Assembly: GCF_900113765.1 (NCBI RefSeq)
Contig: NZ_FOQO01000004.1
Span: 367,109 to 431,108, forward strand
Length of the DNA: 64,000 bases
Source: Parapedobacter indicus
GTDB lineage: Bacteria; Bacteroidota; Bacteroidia; Sphingobacteriales; Sphingobacteriaceae
Reading direction: 5' to 3'
Position numbers and translations under genes: made by a program. Below, piece after piece: positions 44,733 to 52,984 of this stretch. How positions within the stretch are numbered: position 1 is the stretch's first letter; every line of letters begins with the position of its first letter. Under the pieces are notes generated by a model. It worked only from the letters and a program-made list of their open reading frames with translations, made no database searches and was not told the DNA's origin.

Positions 44733-47003
44733 TTATGCCGAGGCCTGGCCACGGCGGATGATATTCAACGCACCTCCGGCCCTGAACCAACCGATCTGCT
44801 GATCGTTGTAACTATGATTGGCTTCAAACCGTTCTTCTGAACCATCTGCGTGATGAAGCACCAGAGTAAGCGGCTTGCCGGGAGCAAACTCCGTTAGCCC
44901 GATGATATCAATGGTATCGTCTTCCAGAATTTTAGTGTAGTCGTCTTTGTTGACAAAGGTCAACGCCAACATCCCCTGTTTTTTCAGGTTGGTTTCATGG
45001 ATACGAGCAAACGACTTCACCAATACCGCACGAACTCCTAAATGACGAGGCTCCATAGCCGCATGTTCACGCGAAGAACCTTCTCCGTAATTTTCATCCC
45101 CTACCACAATGGACCCGATCCCAGCTGCCTTGTAATCACGTTGGGTAGCTGGTACCGGACCGTATTCGTTGGTCAACTGATTTTTTACGGAATCCGTTTT
45201 GTCATTAAAAAAGTTGACCGCTCCAATTAACAAATTGTTAGAAATATTATCCAAATGACCTCGGTACTTCAGCCAGGGACCGGCCATTGAAATATGATCG
45301 GTCGTGCACTTACCTTTCGCTTTAATAAGCAGTTTCAACCCGTTGATATCTGTACCTTCCCATGCGGGGAACGGATCAAGCAGTTGCAGACGGTCTGAGG
45401 TGGGCGACACCGCCACGACTACACTGCTACCGTCCTGAGCCGGTGCCTGATAGCCTGCATCCTCCACATCAAAACCCTTTTGTGGTAACTCATCTCCGGA
45501 AGGTGGGTCCAGCCTTACGGATTCCCCTTTATCGTTTACCAAGGTATCGGTAATCGGATTGAAAGATAGATCGCCGGAAATAGCTATGGCCGCCACCAAT
45601 TCCGGTGATGCCACAAACGCATACGTATTGGGGTTGCCATCCGCCCGTTTGGCAAAGTTCCGGTTGAACGAATGAACAATCGTGTTTTTTTCCGCTTTTT
45701 CTGCACCTACGCGAGCCCACATTCCAATACAGGGTCCGCATGCATTGGTAAAAATGGTTGCGTCTAAATCAGTAAACGTATCCAGCAGACCGTCCCGTTC
45801 TGCGGTGTAGCGTACCTGTTCGGAACCCGGATTGATGCCGAACTCCGCTTTGGTTACCAAACCTTTCTCAACGGCTTGTCTGGCTACTGATGCAGCACGT
45901 GATAAATCTTCATACGAAGAATTAGTACACGAACCAATTAACCCCCATTCCACTTTCAGGGGCCAGCCATTCTTCTCTGCCTCTTCCTTCATTTTGGAAA
46001 CCGGAGTTGCCAAATCGGGTGTAAACGGACCATTCAAATGCGGTTCCAACTCGGAAAGATTAATTTCAATTACCTGATCAAAATACTGCTCCGGATTTGC
46101 GTATACTTCTGGATCGGCCGTTAGGTGTTCTTTAACCGCATTCGCTGCATCAGCCACGTCGGCACGGTTGGTTGCCCGCAGGTAACGCTCCATGGACTCA
46201 TCGTAGCCAAACGTAGACGTGGTAGCGCCGATTTCGGCGCCCATGTTGCAGATCGTACCTTTTCCAGTGCAGGACATGGATTTCGCACCTTCGCCGAAAT
46301 ACTCGACGATGCAGCCCGTTCCACCTTTTACGGTAAGGATACCGGCTACTTTCAGGATAACGTCCTTAGGAGCTGTCCAACCGTTGAGTTTACCGGTCAA
46401 TTTGACTCCTATCAATTTCGGGAACTTAAGCTCCCACGGAAGCCCCGCCATTACATCACATGCGTCCGCACCGCCGACACCGATGGCCAACATACCGAGT
46501 CCGCCGGCGTTCACAGTGTGTGAATCCGTTCCGATCATCATGCCACCGGGAAATGCATAATTTTCCAACACCACCTGGTGGATGATGCCCGCTCCGGGTT
46601 TCCAAAAGCCAATTCCATACTTATTGGATACGGAAGCCAAAAAATCGAAAACCTCCTTACTTTCAGTTGTCGCTACTGCCAGGTCCTTTTCTGCACCTTC
46701 CTTGGCGCGGATCAGGTGGTCGCAATGAACGGTAGAGGGAACCGCCACTCTGGGTCTTCCGGCCTGCATAAATTGCAAAAGCGCCATCTGCGCAGTTGCA
46801 TCCTGCATCGCTACGCGATCGGGCGCAAAGTCCACATAAGATGCACCCCGTTCATAACGTTGGGTTGCATTGCCATCCCACAAATGGGTGTATAAAATCT
46901 TTTCTGTCAGTGTCAAAGGCCTGTCTACCGCTTTACGGGCTGCTGCTATGCGTTCGCCGTATTGTGCGTAGACCTTTTTAATCATGTCGATATCAAATGC
47001 CAT
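44733..47003 (-). CDS. acnA: Aconitate hydratase
   Basis: This 756-residue TCA-cycle enzyme isomerises citrate to isocitrate with a [4Fe-4S] cluster. Cluster ligands are visible in [11 protein letters not shown] and in [15 protein letters not shown] (two Cys). Other signatures are [20 protein letters not shown] and [13 protein letters not shown] with the C-terminal Ser/Arg site. Length and order resemble mitochondrial-type aconitases. The gene is monocistronic. A 14-bp palindrome lies 68 bases upstream of the start. Confidence 0.95.
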   Translation of the reverse strand: MAFDIDMIKKVYAQYGERIAAARKAVDRPLTLTEKILYTHLWDGNATQRYERGASYVDFAPDRVAMQDATAQMALLQFMQAGRPRVAVPSTVHCDHLIRAKEGAEKDLAVATTESKEVFDFLASVSNKYGIGFWKPGAGIIHQVVLENYAFPGGMMIGTDSHTVNAGGLGMLAIGVGGADACDVMAGLPWELKFPKLIGVKLTGKLNGWTAPKDVILKVAGILTVKGGTGCIVEYFGEGAKSMSCTGKGTICNMGAEIGATTSTFGYDESMERYLRATNRADVADAANAVKEHLTADPEVYANPEQYFDQVIEINLSELEPHLNGPFTPDLATPVSKMKEEAEKNGWPLKVEWGLIGSCTNSSYEDLSRAASVARQAVEKGLVTKAEFGINPGSEQVRYTAERDGLLDTFTDLDATIFTNACGPCIGMWARVGAEKAEKNTIVHSFNRNFAKRADGNPNTYAFVASPELVAAIAISGDLSFNPITDTLVNDKGESVRLDPPSGDELPQKGFDVEDAGYQAPAQDGSSVVVAVSPTSDRLQLLDPFPAWEGTDINGLKLLIKAKGKCTTDHISMAGPWLKYRGHLDNISNNLLIGAVNFFNDKTDSVKNQLTNEYGPVPATQRDYKAAGIGSIVVGDENYGEGSSREHAAMEPRHLGVRAVLVKSFARIHETNLKKQGMLALTFVNKDDYTKILEDDTIDIIGLTEFAPGKPLTLVLHHADGSEERFEANHSYNDQQIGWFRAGGALNIIRRGQASA

Positions 47004-47070
47004 TTATCAAAAGAATGTTATTGTATAATAAGGAGAAAACAACAAATGACAAGGTGTCGTTGTTTTTCAA

Positions 47071-47084
47071 AACTTCGCGAAGTT
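47071..47084. promoter_or_regulatory. 14-bp perfect palindrome upstream of aconitase
   Basis: AACTTCGCGAAGTT is its own reverse complement. It lies in the 164-base gap between aconitase and rpe, at the place where promoter and operator elements are expected. No protein that binds it is known to me. Confidence 0.45.
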
Positions 47085-47167
47085 ACAAAAAAATCAAGTT
47101 ATAACGATGAATGCTAGTCTATCGGTTCAATTTGGAAATCTTCTAAACAACCATCAAGCCAACGCTA

Positions 47168-47848
47168 TCAGGCAGAAATCAAATCGGGCGTAATCCGTTT
47201 CAATTCGGCAATGGTATGAATAGGATTTTTCGCTGCGAAAATGGAATTTCCGGCCACCAGTATATCCGCACCGGCTTTCAGTAATGCCAGTGCATTATGA
47301 CTGTTTACGCCCCCATCTACCTCAATGAGCAACTGATCATTCCGGTCGGCAGCGAGATCTTTTAGCTCTCGTATTTTCCGGTAGGTGGTATCGATAAATT
47401 TCTGGCCACCAAAACCCGGATTGACGGACATAACGAGAACGAGATCCACGTCTTCAATAATTTCATGCAGGTGTGATACCGGCGTACTTGGATTAATTGC
47501 CACCCCTGCTGTACATCCCAATTCTTTGATGGCCTGTACCGTACGATTGAGGTGGGTGCAAGCTTCCAAATGTACCGTAATATTATCGGCACCAGCTTCC
47601 CTGAATTGCTTAATGTACTTATCGGGCTCGACAATCATCAAATGTACATCCAATGGCTTCCGCGCATAATGGGCAATGGATGCCATCACCGGAAATCCAA
47701 AAGAAATATTGGGTACAAACACCCCATCCATGATGTCAATGTGAAACCAATCCGCTTCGCTCTGGTTGACCATAACAATGTCGTCATGTAAATGAGCAAA
47801 ATCCGCGGAAAGAATAGAAGGAGCAACAAAATGCTTGCGCTTGGACAT
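47168..47848 (-). CDS. rpe: Ribulose-phosphate 3-epimerase
   Basis: This 226-residue TIM barrel of the pentose phosphate pathway shows VAPSILSADFAHLHDDI, FHIDIMDGVFVPN (catalytic Asp and metal His region), VHLMIVEPDKYI, MSVNPGFGGQKFI and LIEVDGGVN. It interconverts ribulose 5-phosphate and xylulose 5-phosphate. The predicted transcript starts about 10 bases before the ATG. Confidence 0.96.
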   Translation of the reverse strand: MSKRKHFVAPSILSADFAHLHDDIVMVNQSEADWFHIDIMDGVFVPNISFGFPVMASIAHYARKPLDVHLMIVEPDKYIKQFREAGADNITVHLEACTHLNRTVQAIKELGCTAGVAINPSTPVSHLHEIIEDVDLVLVMSVNPGFGGQKFIDTTYRKIRELKDLAADRNDQLLIEVDGGVNSHNALALLKAGADILVAGNSIFAAKNPIHTIAELKRITPDLISA

Positions 47849-47861
47849 GGTTCTTTTTCCG

Positions 47862-47869
47862 CAAAGATA
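47862..47869 (-). promoter_or_regulatory. -7 box of rpe
   Basis: TATCTTTG on the minus strand is a perfect TAnnTTTG, 13 bases before the start codon. No good -33 box at the right distance. Confidence 0.55.
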
Positions 47870-47911
47870 ACGAATTACTATCGATTCTTTGCCAAACAGA
47901 ATTTATCAGTC

Positions 47912-48124
47912 CTACTTGTCAGCAAGAAAATCGAAACGGTCGCCCAATTCGGGTGAATGACTATCAGCTGGATCCATTTCATTGTGGTACAAGGCATCGT
48001 GATACAAACTACCACTGAGCAACCTGTTCAACCATTTCCGTACGAATGGATATTCAAATTCTGATTTATCCAGCGTAATTAAGTAGGCATTATCCGTAAT
48101 TTCGATGTTTGATTTCGTCGTCAT
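47912..48124 (-). CDS. Small hypothetical protein
   Basis: The 70-residue soluble protein (TTKSNIEITDNAYLITLDKS, then FVRKWLNRLLSGSLYHDALY) has no recognised domain, signal or membrane segment. The even spread of charged residues and the gene's position between rpe and the HD hydrolase gene suggest real coding. It is on the same strand as rpe, 63 bases upstream of it. I cannot assign a function. Confidence 0.65.
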   Translation of the reverse strand: MTTKSNIEITDNAYLITLDKSEFEYPFVRKWLNRLLSGSLYHDALYHNEMDPADSHSPELGDRFDFLADK

Positions 48125-48257
48125 ATTGCGAGCAATTTAATTTGCGGAAAAGTTACGCCTCAAATGATAAGTTACTATTAACATTGATTTATCATACTGT
48201 TAAAAACAATTGCCGAATCGCAGTTTTGCGGTTTCGAACAAAGTCGGCATTTTTTTT

Positions 48258-48265
48258 TACTTTTG
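48258..48265 (+). promoter_or_regulatory. -7 box of the 7TM-HD hydrolase gene
   Basis: TACTTTTG is a perfect TAnnTTTG that ends 16 bases before GTG 48282. It lies downstream of the more distal TTG at 48210 and so supports the shorter start. Confidence 0.65.
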
Positions 48266-48281
48266 GGATAAAATAGACGAT

Positions 48282-50423
48282 GTGGCAAGATTAAAGATCA
48301 AATATAAGGCAACCGACGCCGGTGGGAGCTATTCATTTCTTCCCAAATATGGGATGATATTGGCCAGTATCATATTAATCACCGTATTTCTTCCCAAACA
48401 ACCCCGATTTCGGTATGAATTTGAAAAAGGTAAAGTATGGATGCACGAGGACCTGATATCCCCTTACAATTTTGCCGTGCTAAAAACCCAAGCCGAACTT
48501 GATAAAGACCGCGAAAATGTACTGAAATCTGTTTATCCCATCTATGACAACCACACCCAGGTCAGTGAACAGCAACTCACTCAGTTCGAAACAGATCTGC
48601 CTGAAAAATGGCAAACCGGCGGTTTGGATACGCTGGAGGAAAATGCGGACAGCTATGAGCAGGTAGGCAAACAACTGCTTACCGACATCTATAAAAAGGG
48701 CGTGATTGCGCTGAACAACAAATTTCAGGGAGAGCAAACACATTACAATTTCACCTTGCTCACAGATAACGTGGCTAAACAGGTAAACACGGCAACGGTG
48801 TTTACACGCGAGTCGGCCCTTGAATTTATTAAAAAGGCCCTTTCCCGGCGATCAGCCATCAAGCAAAAAGACTGGTTGGCTGAAGTACTGGGCGACTACA
48901 TCAGTGTAAATTACCTGTTCAACGAATCCCTGACAGCGCGGCTGGAAGAAGACGCATTGGCGAGTATTTCCACCACCCGGGGCATGGTGCAACGGGGCGA
49001 ACTCATTGTGGCAAATGGAACTACTGTCAATAACGAGACGTATCAGAAAATCGAATCGCTGCGTAAGGCATACGAAGAAGAGGCTCGTATTGGTGGCAAC
49101 CGGACGTTGGTCATGCTCGGGCAGTTTTTCATTGTCGCGCTGGTCGTCTCGCTCCTTTTCGTATTTATTTATCTTTTCCGCAAGGATATTTACTACAACA
49201 ATCGGTTGATTTTCCTCATTCTGATTGTCATCACTGGCATGTTGTTGGTACTATCGTGGGCAATCAAAATCAATCTTCCAAGCCTCTATTACATCCCCTA
49301 CTGCATTGTTCCAATTATTATACGGATTCTTTTCGACACGCGGCTGGCGCTTAACATTCATCTCTTGATGGTTTTATTGGCTGCTTTTTTTGTACCCAAC
49401 AGTTTCGAATTTGCATTTCTGCAATTTTCAGCAGGTATGGTAGCTATATATAGTATCAAGACATTGGTTAAAAGGGAGCAGTTTCTGATCTCATCTGCCA
49501 TTATCCTAGGCACCTATCTCGTAGCTTATATTGGCATGGGATTGATGCGAGACGGTTCTTTCAATAACCTTTACTGGTCCGATCTTGCTCCATTCATATT
49601 CAGCGTATTGCTCACGTTATTGGCTTACCCACTTATCTATGCATTTGAACGGCTGTTCGGTATCATTTCAGATGTGACCTTGATGGAGCTGACCAACAGC
49701 AATTCCAAATTGCTGCGAGAGCTCTCTTTCAAAGCTCCCGGAACTTTCCAGCATTCTATGCAAGTAGCCAATATTGCCGAAGCAGCAATATATAAAATTG
49801 GAGGCAATACCCTACTCGTAAGAGCAGGTGCCTTGTATCACGATATTGGAAAAATGGCAAATCCGCAGTATTTTATTGAGAATCAAACCAAAGGATATAA
49901 CCCACACGATGGCCTATCCTTTGAACAGAGTGCCCAGATTATTATTTCACACGTGGCAAAAGGCGTCGAGCTGGCCAGAAAACACCAACTGCCAGATGTA
50001 ATCATCGACTTCATACGCACACACCATGGCACCACCCGCGTCGACTATTTTTACCAATCCTACATTAAATCGTTTCCCGAAAAATTTGTGGACGAAGAGA
50101 TATTCCATTATCCCGGCCCTATTCCGTTTTCACGGGAGACCGCTGTGCTGATGATGGCAGATTCGGTGGAAGCCGCGTCGCGAAGTTTAAAAGAACCCAC
50201 CGCCCAAAGCCTCAACGATTTAGTGGATAAAATCATCGAATCCAAATTAAATCAAAAGCAACTGATCAATAGTAACATTACGTTAAAGGATATTACGCAG
50301 GTCAGCGAAATTTTCAAAGACATGTTGAAAAGCATCTATCATGTACGCATTGACTACGAAGCCAACAAGAAGAGCGCTGTAATTCAGAAATCAGACACGG
50401 AAGCCCCCCAACATACCAATTAA
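48282..50423 (+). CDS. 7TM-HD family phosphohydrolase (PgpH-like)
   Basis: The 713-residue protein has one N-terminal membrane helix (about 25-40), a large extracellular 7TMR-HDED domain, then about seven helices (from FFIVALVVSLLFVFIYL), and a C-terminal HDIG domain with HSMQVANIAEAAIYKIG and GALYHDIGKMANPQYF (metal His/Asp) and IRTHHGTTRVDYFY. In Firmicutes PgpH hydrolyses c-di-AMP; whether the Bacteroidota members do so is inferred only. I chose GTG 48282 because the promoter lies between it and the longer TTG start. Confidence 0.85.
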   Translation: MARLKIKYKATDAGGSYSFLPKYGMILASIILITVFLPKQPRFRYEFEKGKVWMHEDLISPYNFAVLKTQAELDKDRENVLKSVYPIYDNHTQVSEQQLTQFETDLPEKWQTGGLDTLEENADSYEQVGKQLLTDIYKKGVIALNNKFQGEQTHYNFTLLTDNVAKQVNTATVFTRESALEFIKKALSRRSAIKQKDWLAEVLGDYISVNYLFNESLTARLEEDALASISTTRGMVQRGELIVANGTTVNNETYQKIESLRKAYEEEARIGGNRTLVMLGQFFIVALVVSLLFVFIYLFRKDIYYNNRLIFLILIVITGMLLVLSWAIKINLPSLYYIPYCIVPIIIRILFDTRLALNIHLLMVLLAAFFVPNSFEFAFLQFSAGMVAIYSIKTLVKREQFLISSAIILGTYLVAYIGMGLMRDGSFNNLYWSDLAPFIFSVLLTLLAYPLIYAFERLFGIISDVTLMELTNSNSKLLRELSFKAPGTFQHSMQVANIAEAAIYKIGGNTLLVRAGALYHDIGKMANPQYFIENQTKGYNPHDGLSFEQSAQIIISHVAKGVELARKHQLPDVIIDFIRTHHGTTRVDYFYQSYIKSFPEKFVDEEIFHYPGPIPFSRETAVLMMADSVEAASRSLKEPTAQSLNDLVDKIIESKLNQKQLINSNITLKDITQVSEIFKDMLKSIYHVRIDYEANKKSAVIQKSDTEAPQHTN

Positions 50424-50482
50424 CGTCTTTTTGAAAATTTGCTTTTTTTGCGATCTAGTTTTTCAAATTCGTTTTTTTGTAG

Positions 50483-50490
50483 TACGTTTG
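50483..50490 (+). promoter_or_regulatory. -7 box of the tRNA-Ser/tRNA-Lys unit
   Basis: TACGTTTG is a perfect TAnnTTTG 12 bases before tRNA-Ser. A T-rich stretch lies near the -33 position. Confidence 0.68.
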
Positions 50491-50502
50491 CAGGCGCAAA
50501 AC

Positions 50503-50592
50503 GGTGAGGTGCCTGAGTGGCCGAAAGGAACAGTTTGCTAAACTGTCGTACTGGAAACGGTACCGAGGGTTCGAATCCCTCCCTCACCGCCA
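50503..50592 (+). tRNA. tRNA-Ser (anticodon GCU) with encoded CCA
   Basis: This is a class II tRNA with acceptor GGTGAGG/CCTCACC, anticodon loop TTGCTAA, a long variable arm (CGTACTGGAAACGGTACCG) and T-loop GTTCGAATC. The discriminator G is at 50589 and CCA at 50590-50592. Confidence 0.97.
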
Positions 50593-50637
50593 AAGATATT
50601 TGCAGCGGTTTCAAACAAACCGTCCGCCAATGCAGTA

Positions 50638-50713
50638 GACTCCGTAGCTCAGTTGGTAGAGCAACTGACTCTTAATCAGTGGGTCGAGAGTTCGAGCCTC
50701 TCCGGGGTCACCA
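50638..50713 (+). tRNA. tRNA-Lys (anticodon CUU) with encoded CCA
   Basis: This is a cloverleaf with acceptor GACTCCG/CGGGGTC (one T-G pair), D-loop AGCTCAGTTGGTAGAGC, anticodon loop CTCTTAA and T-loop GTTCGAGCC. CCA is at 50711-50713. It is the last host gene before the integrase; its 3' end is not repeated downstream in the window. Confidence 0.97.
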
Positions 50714-50717
50714 CATT

Positions 50718-50754
50718 AAAAAGTCGTTTTTTCGTATAGAAAAACGGCTTTTTT
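50718..50754 (+). terminator. Terminator after tRNA-Lys
   Basis: AAGTCGTTTTT (50721-50731) pairs with AAAAACGGCTT (50740-50750) with one G-T pair, and a T-run follows to 50754. Confidence 0.85.
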
Positions 50755-50842
50755 GCGTTTCTAAGGGCAGATTAGAGACATCTGCTCAAGCCGTTTCGGA
50801 TACCCCAAAACGGTGGGATTTACATAGTTTTTTGTTGAACTT

Positions 50843-50884
50843 CACGCAAAACCGTAACAAATAGGTAACGGAAATTTTTGCGTG
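50843..50884. repeat. Inverted repeat around the left direct repeat, next to the integrase
   Basis: CACGCAAAA (50843-50851) and TTTTGCGTG (50876-50884) are perfect 9-bp complements 24 bases apart. They bracket most of the candidate attachment sequence and end 14 bases before the integrase ATG. Within it GTAAC occurs twice (50854 and 50865). This is the kind of structure a tyrosine recombinase could bind. Confidence 0.55.
50846..50863 (+). repeat. Candidate attachment site, left copy
   Basis: The sequence GCAAAACCGTAACAAATA recurs at 56385-56402 in the same orientation with one mismatch (position 3, A versus G); 15 bases are exactly identical. This copy lies 35 bases upstream of a tyrosine recombinase gene. 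The two copies enclose the AT-rich block. Confidence 0.68.
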
Positions 50885-50898
50885 CTAACTGAAAAATT

Positions 50899-52200
50899 AT
50901 GGCAACCGTAAGCGCAAAAGTTTATGAGCACCACAAAAAAGCCGATGACACCTACAACGTAAAAATCTGTGTCCATCACAAAAGCGAGAGAAAATTTATT
51001 GACACCAACCACTATGTCGTCAAGAAACAACTAACCAAGGATTACAAGATCAAGGATTCCTTTATTGCGGACAAGGTCGAGCAACAATTAAGGGAGTACC
51101 GCAAAGTCATCAGCGACCTGGATGACCGCCTTATTTACTTCACTGCTGAATCACTTAGAGATTTTTTGAGAGACAAAGATGAGGATATCGACTTTGTTAA
51201 ATTTTGCGATAATCACATTTCGCGACTTAGGCAAGAAGGGAGAACAAGAAGCGCAGACAACCACAGAGTTGTACGCAATAGCTTGATTGACTTTTTTAAT
51301 AGGGAATCTTTCTCTATAAATGAAATTCACGTCAACATGCTCATGGTGTATGAACGATATCTAAGATCTGAACGAACGATGACACGCATTAATCAATTCG
51401 GAAGACCTGTAACAAAAACAGTAAAAGGTGTTAGTGATGCTGCAATCCATAACTATATGCGGGATCTACGCACCTTGTTCAATGCGGCGAGGGACCACTA
51501 TAATAATGAAGATATGGGCTTGTTCCGAATCAAACACTATCCGTTCAAGAAATACAAGGTCGGGTCCGCACCTTCTACCAGGAATCGGAACAATACACTT
51601 GAAGAGGTATTGGTAATAAGTAACTGCGTTACTACTCCCGGAAGTCGCGCGGAACTTGCCAAGGAATTATACATGCTTTCTTTTTTTCTATGTGGTATGA
51701 ATGCGGTAGACCTCTATCAGCTAAACCCACAAGACATACGAAACGGCAGAGTTGACTACAATCGCTCTAAAACCAAAGGAAAAAGAAAGGACAACGCTTT
51801 TATCAGCATCAAGGTAGTTGATGAAGCAAAACCGCTATTAGAAAAATACATCAGTAATCTGAAACGTCGTTATTCCAGCATCGGTTGTTTCAACAAAGCA
51901 TTGAGCAAGGGCATGGATCAGTTATGCCGGTTGACGAATTTGTCGGGCGTAACGTTTTATTGGGCAAGGCATACCTTCGCAACTGTTGCGCGCAACGATT
52001 GCCGTGTAAGCAAAGACGACGTGGCTCTTGCACTAAACCACGTCGATGAAGGCAACCGCACGACAGATATTTATATCGCTAAGGACTGGAAGATTGTGGA
52101 TGATGTCCAGCGGAAAGTCATCGCGCAACTTAGAAAAACCGAAATCAAGGTATTAAAGAAAGCGCAAATTAAAAAGGGCACCGAGAAGATTGCTGCCTAA
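50899..52200 (+). CDS. Tyrosine recombinase/integrase
   Basis: The 433-residue protein has an N-terminal arm-binding domain (to about 95), a core-binding SAM-like domain (about 97-205) and a catalytic domain. Catalytic signs are R357 in WARHTFAT, H381 in ALNHVDEG and nucleophile Y392 in TTDIYIAK. The block that usually carries the first Arg reads MLSFFLCGMNAVDL, with Cys265 where many relatives have Arg, and the HxxR His is Tyr354. Some Bacteroidota integrases share such changes, but this may reduce activity. It is preceded by the left repeat. Confidence 0.9.
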   Translation: MATVSAKVYEHHKKADDTYNVKICVHHKSERKFIDTNHYVVKKQLTKDYKIKDSFIADKVEQQLREYRKVISDLDDRLIYFTAESLRDFLRDKDEDIDFVKFCDNHISRLRQEGRTRSADNHRVVRNSLIDFFNRESFSINEIHVNMLMVYERYLRSERTMTRINQFGRPVTKTVKGVSDAAIHNYMRDLRTLFNAARDHYNNEDMGLFRIKHYPFKKYKVGSAPSTRNRNNTLEEVLVISNCVTTPGSRAELAKELYMLSFFLCGMNAVDLYQLNPQDIRNGRVDYNRSKTKGKRKDNAFISIKVVDEAKPLLEKYISNLKRRYSSIGCFNKALSKGMDQLCRLTNLSGVTFYWARHTFATVARNDCRVSKDDVALALNHVDEGNRTTDIYIAKDWKIVDDVQRKVIAQLRKTEIKVLKKAQIKKGTEKIAA

Positions 52201-52278
52201 AAATACTGGCATGTTGCATGGGGTTGTATCCCATGCAACGTTTCGATTTATAAATAAGAAATGTAAATTTGACTGACT

Positions 52279-52437
52279 ATGAAAACTGTTATCTGGTTTT
52301 TTATCACTTGTATCATCGCAACATTTGGATTTTTTGCGGCTCTGAGCATGGAAAATCCCTGGCCGGGGTTTGCTGTTGCTTTTGGGGTGTGGTTGATTTT
52401 TATGTGGAAGACAACGAAGCCCAAGAGGCGTTATTAA
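52279..52437 (+). CDS. Small two-helix membrane protein
   Basis: This 52-residue ORF is preceded at a distance of 78 bases by the integrase stop. The product is MKTVIWFFITCIIATFGFFA and then a hairpin turn (MENPWPG) and a second helix (AVAFGVWLIFMW) with a basic tail (KTTKPKRRY), a typical positive-inside membrane protein. No family is recognised. The composition and clean hydrophobic pattern argue that it is real. It may belong to the cargo of the element. Confidence 0.6.
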   Translation: MKTVIWFFITCIIATFGFFAALSMENPWPGFAVAFGVWLIFMWKTTKPKRRY

Positions 52438-52765
52438 GAAATTAAATATGAGCATGTGTTCCGACCATGCATACAAAGCCATACCGAGATTGTCGAGGCA
52501 ATTCCTACTCGATCCAGCCTTGCTTTTACACTGCGTTGCCCTGTAATGTACAACGCTGAATATTAGCCAAGTTATTTGCCGCCAGCTTTCTGCTCGAGAA
52601 TTGATTAAAGAAAACGACCGATTCACTCACAAGAACATAAAGAAAGGACACCATTCAATGGAAGAGTATTGAGTAAAAATTCAAGCAAGTTTCGTGATAA
52701 ATGTCATTGCACCCACGCCAATAGAAGCATAATTTTATCGAATTAAATAATCACAATCTTATATC
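52438..52765. other. Intergenic stretch inside the element
   Basis: There is no convincing gene. A 32-codon frame (52448-52546, MSMCSDHAYKAIPRLSRQFL) is open but has no recognisable feature. I see no promoter box or strong hairpin. Confidence 0.5.
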
Positions 52766-52960
52766 ATGGAGCCAAACATTGGAATAAGCGTGGAGCATCT
52801 TTTCGTTCATATGTTGGATGAATGGGCAATGAATTGGAGGGGCAAAAAGAAAGGCAAAGGTATTGAATGTTTTACCATGCTGCTGTGTATGCTATTAGTG
52901 GTTGCAGTAAAAGGGAGCGGACCATTTTCGATTGACTTTTTGATATTTTCTGGAGCTTGA
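52766..52960 (+). CDS. Small hypothetical protein with one hydrophobic segment
   Basis: The 64 residues start with MEPNIGISVEHLFVHMLDEW, a basic stretch WRGKKKGKG and a hydrophobic segment FTMLLCMLLVVAV. No domain is recognised. It ends 24 bases before the TPR gene on the same strand, so the two could be co-translated. Moderate doubt remains, since it is short and has no homologue that I know. Confidence 0.45.
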   Translation: MEPNIGISVEHLFVHMLDEWAMNWRGKKKGKGIECFTMLLCMLLVVAVKGSGPFSIDFLIFSGA

Positions 52961-52984
52961 TTTAATAAAATTTACAATTTACCA

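Noticed and set aside
50638..50713. tRNA-Lys 3' end as the attachment site of the integrase
   Set aside because: I found no second copy of the tRNA 3' end in the window, whereas the repeat at 50846-50863 does recur at the expected far boundary.
52153..52626. 157-codon minus-strand frame downstream of the integrase
   Set aside because: It overlaps the integrase 3' end and the small membrane-protein gene and contains no recognised domain; Ser- and Lys-rich fragments look non-coding.
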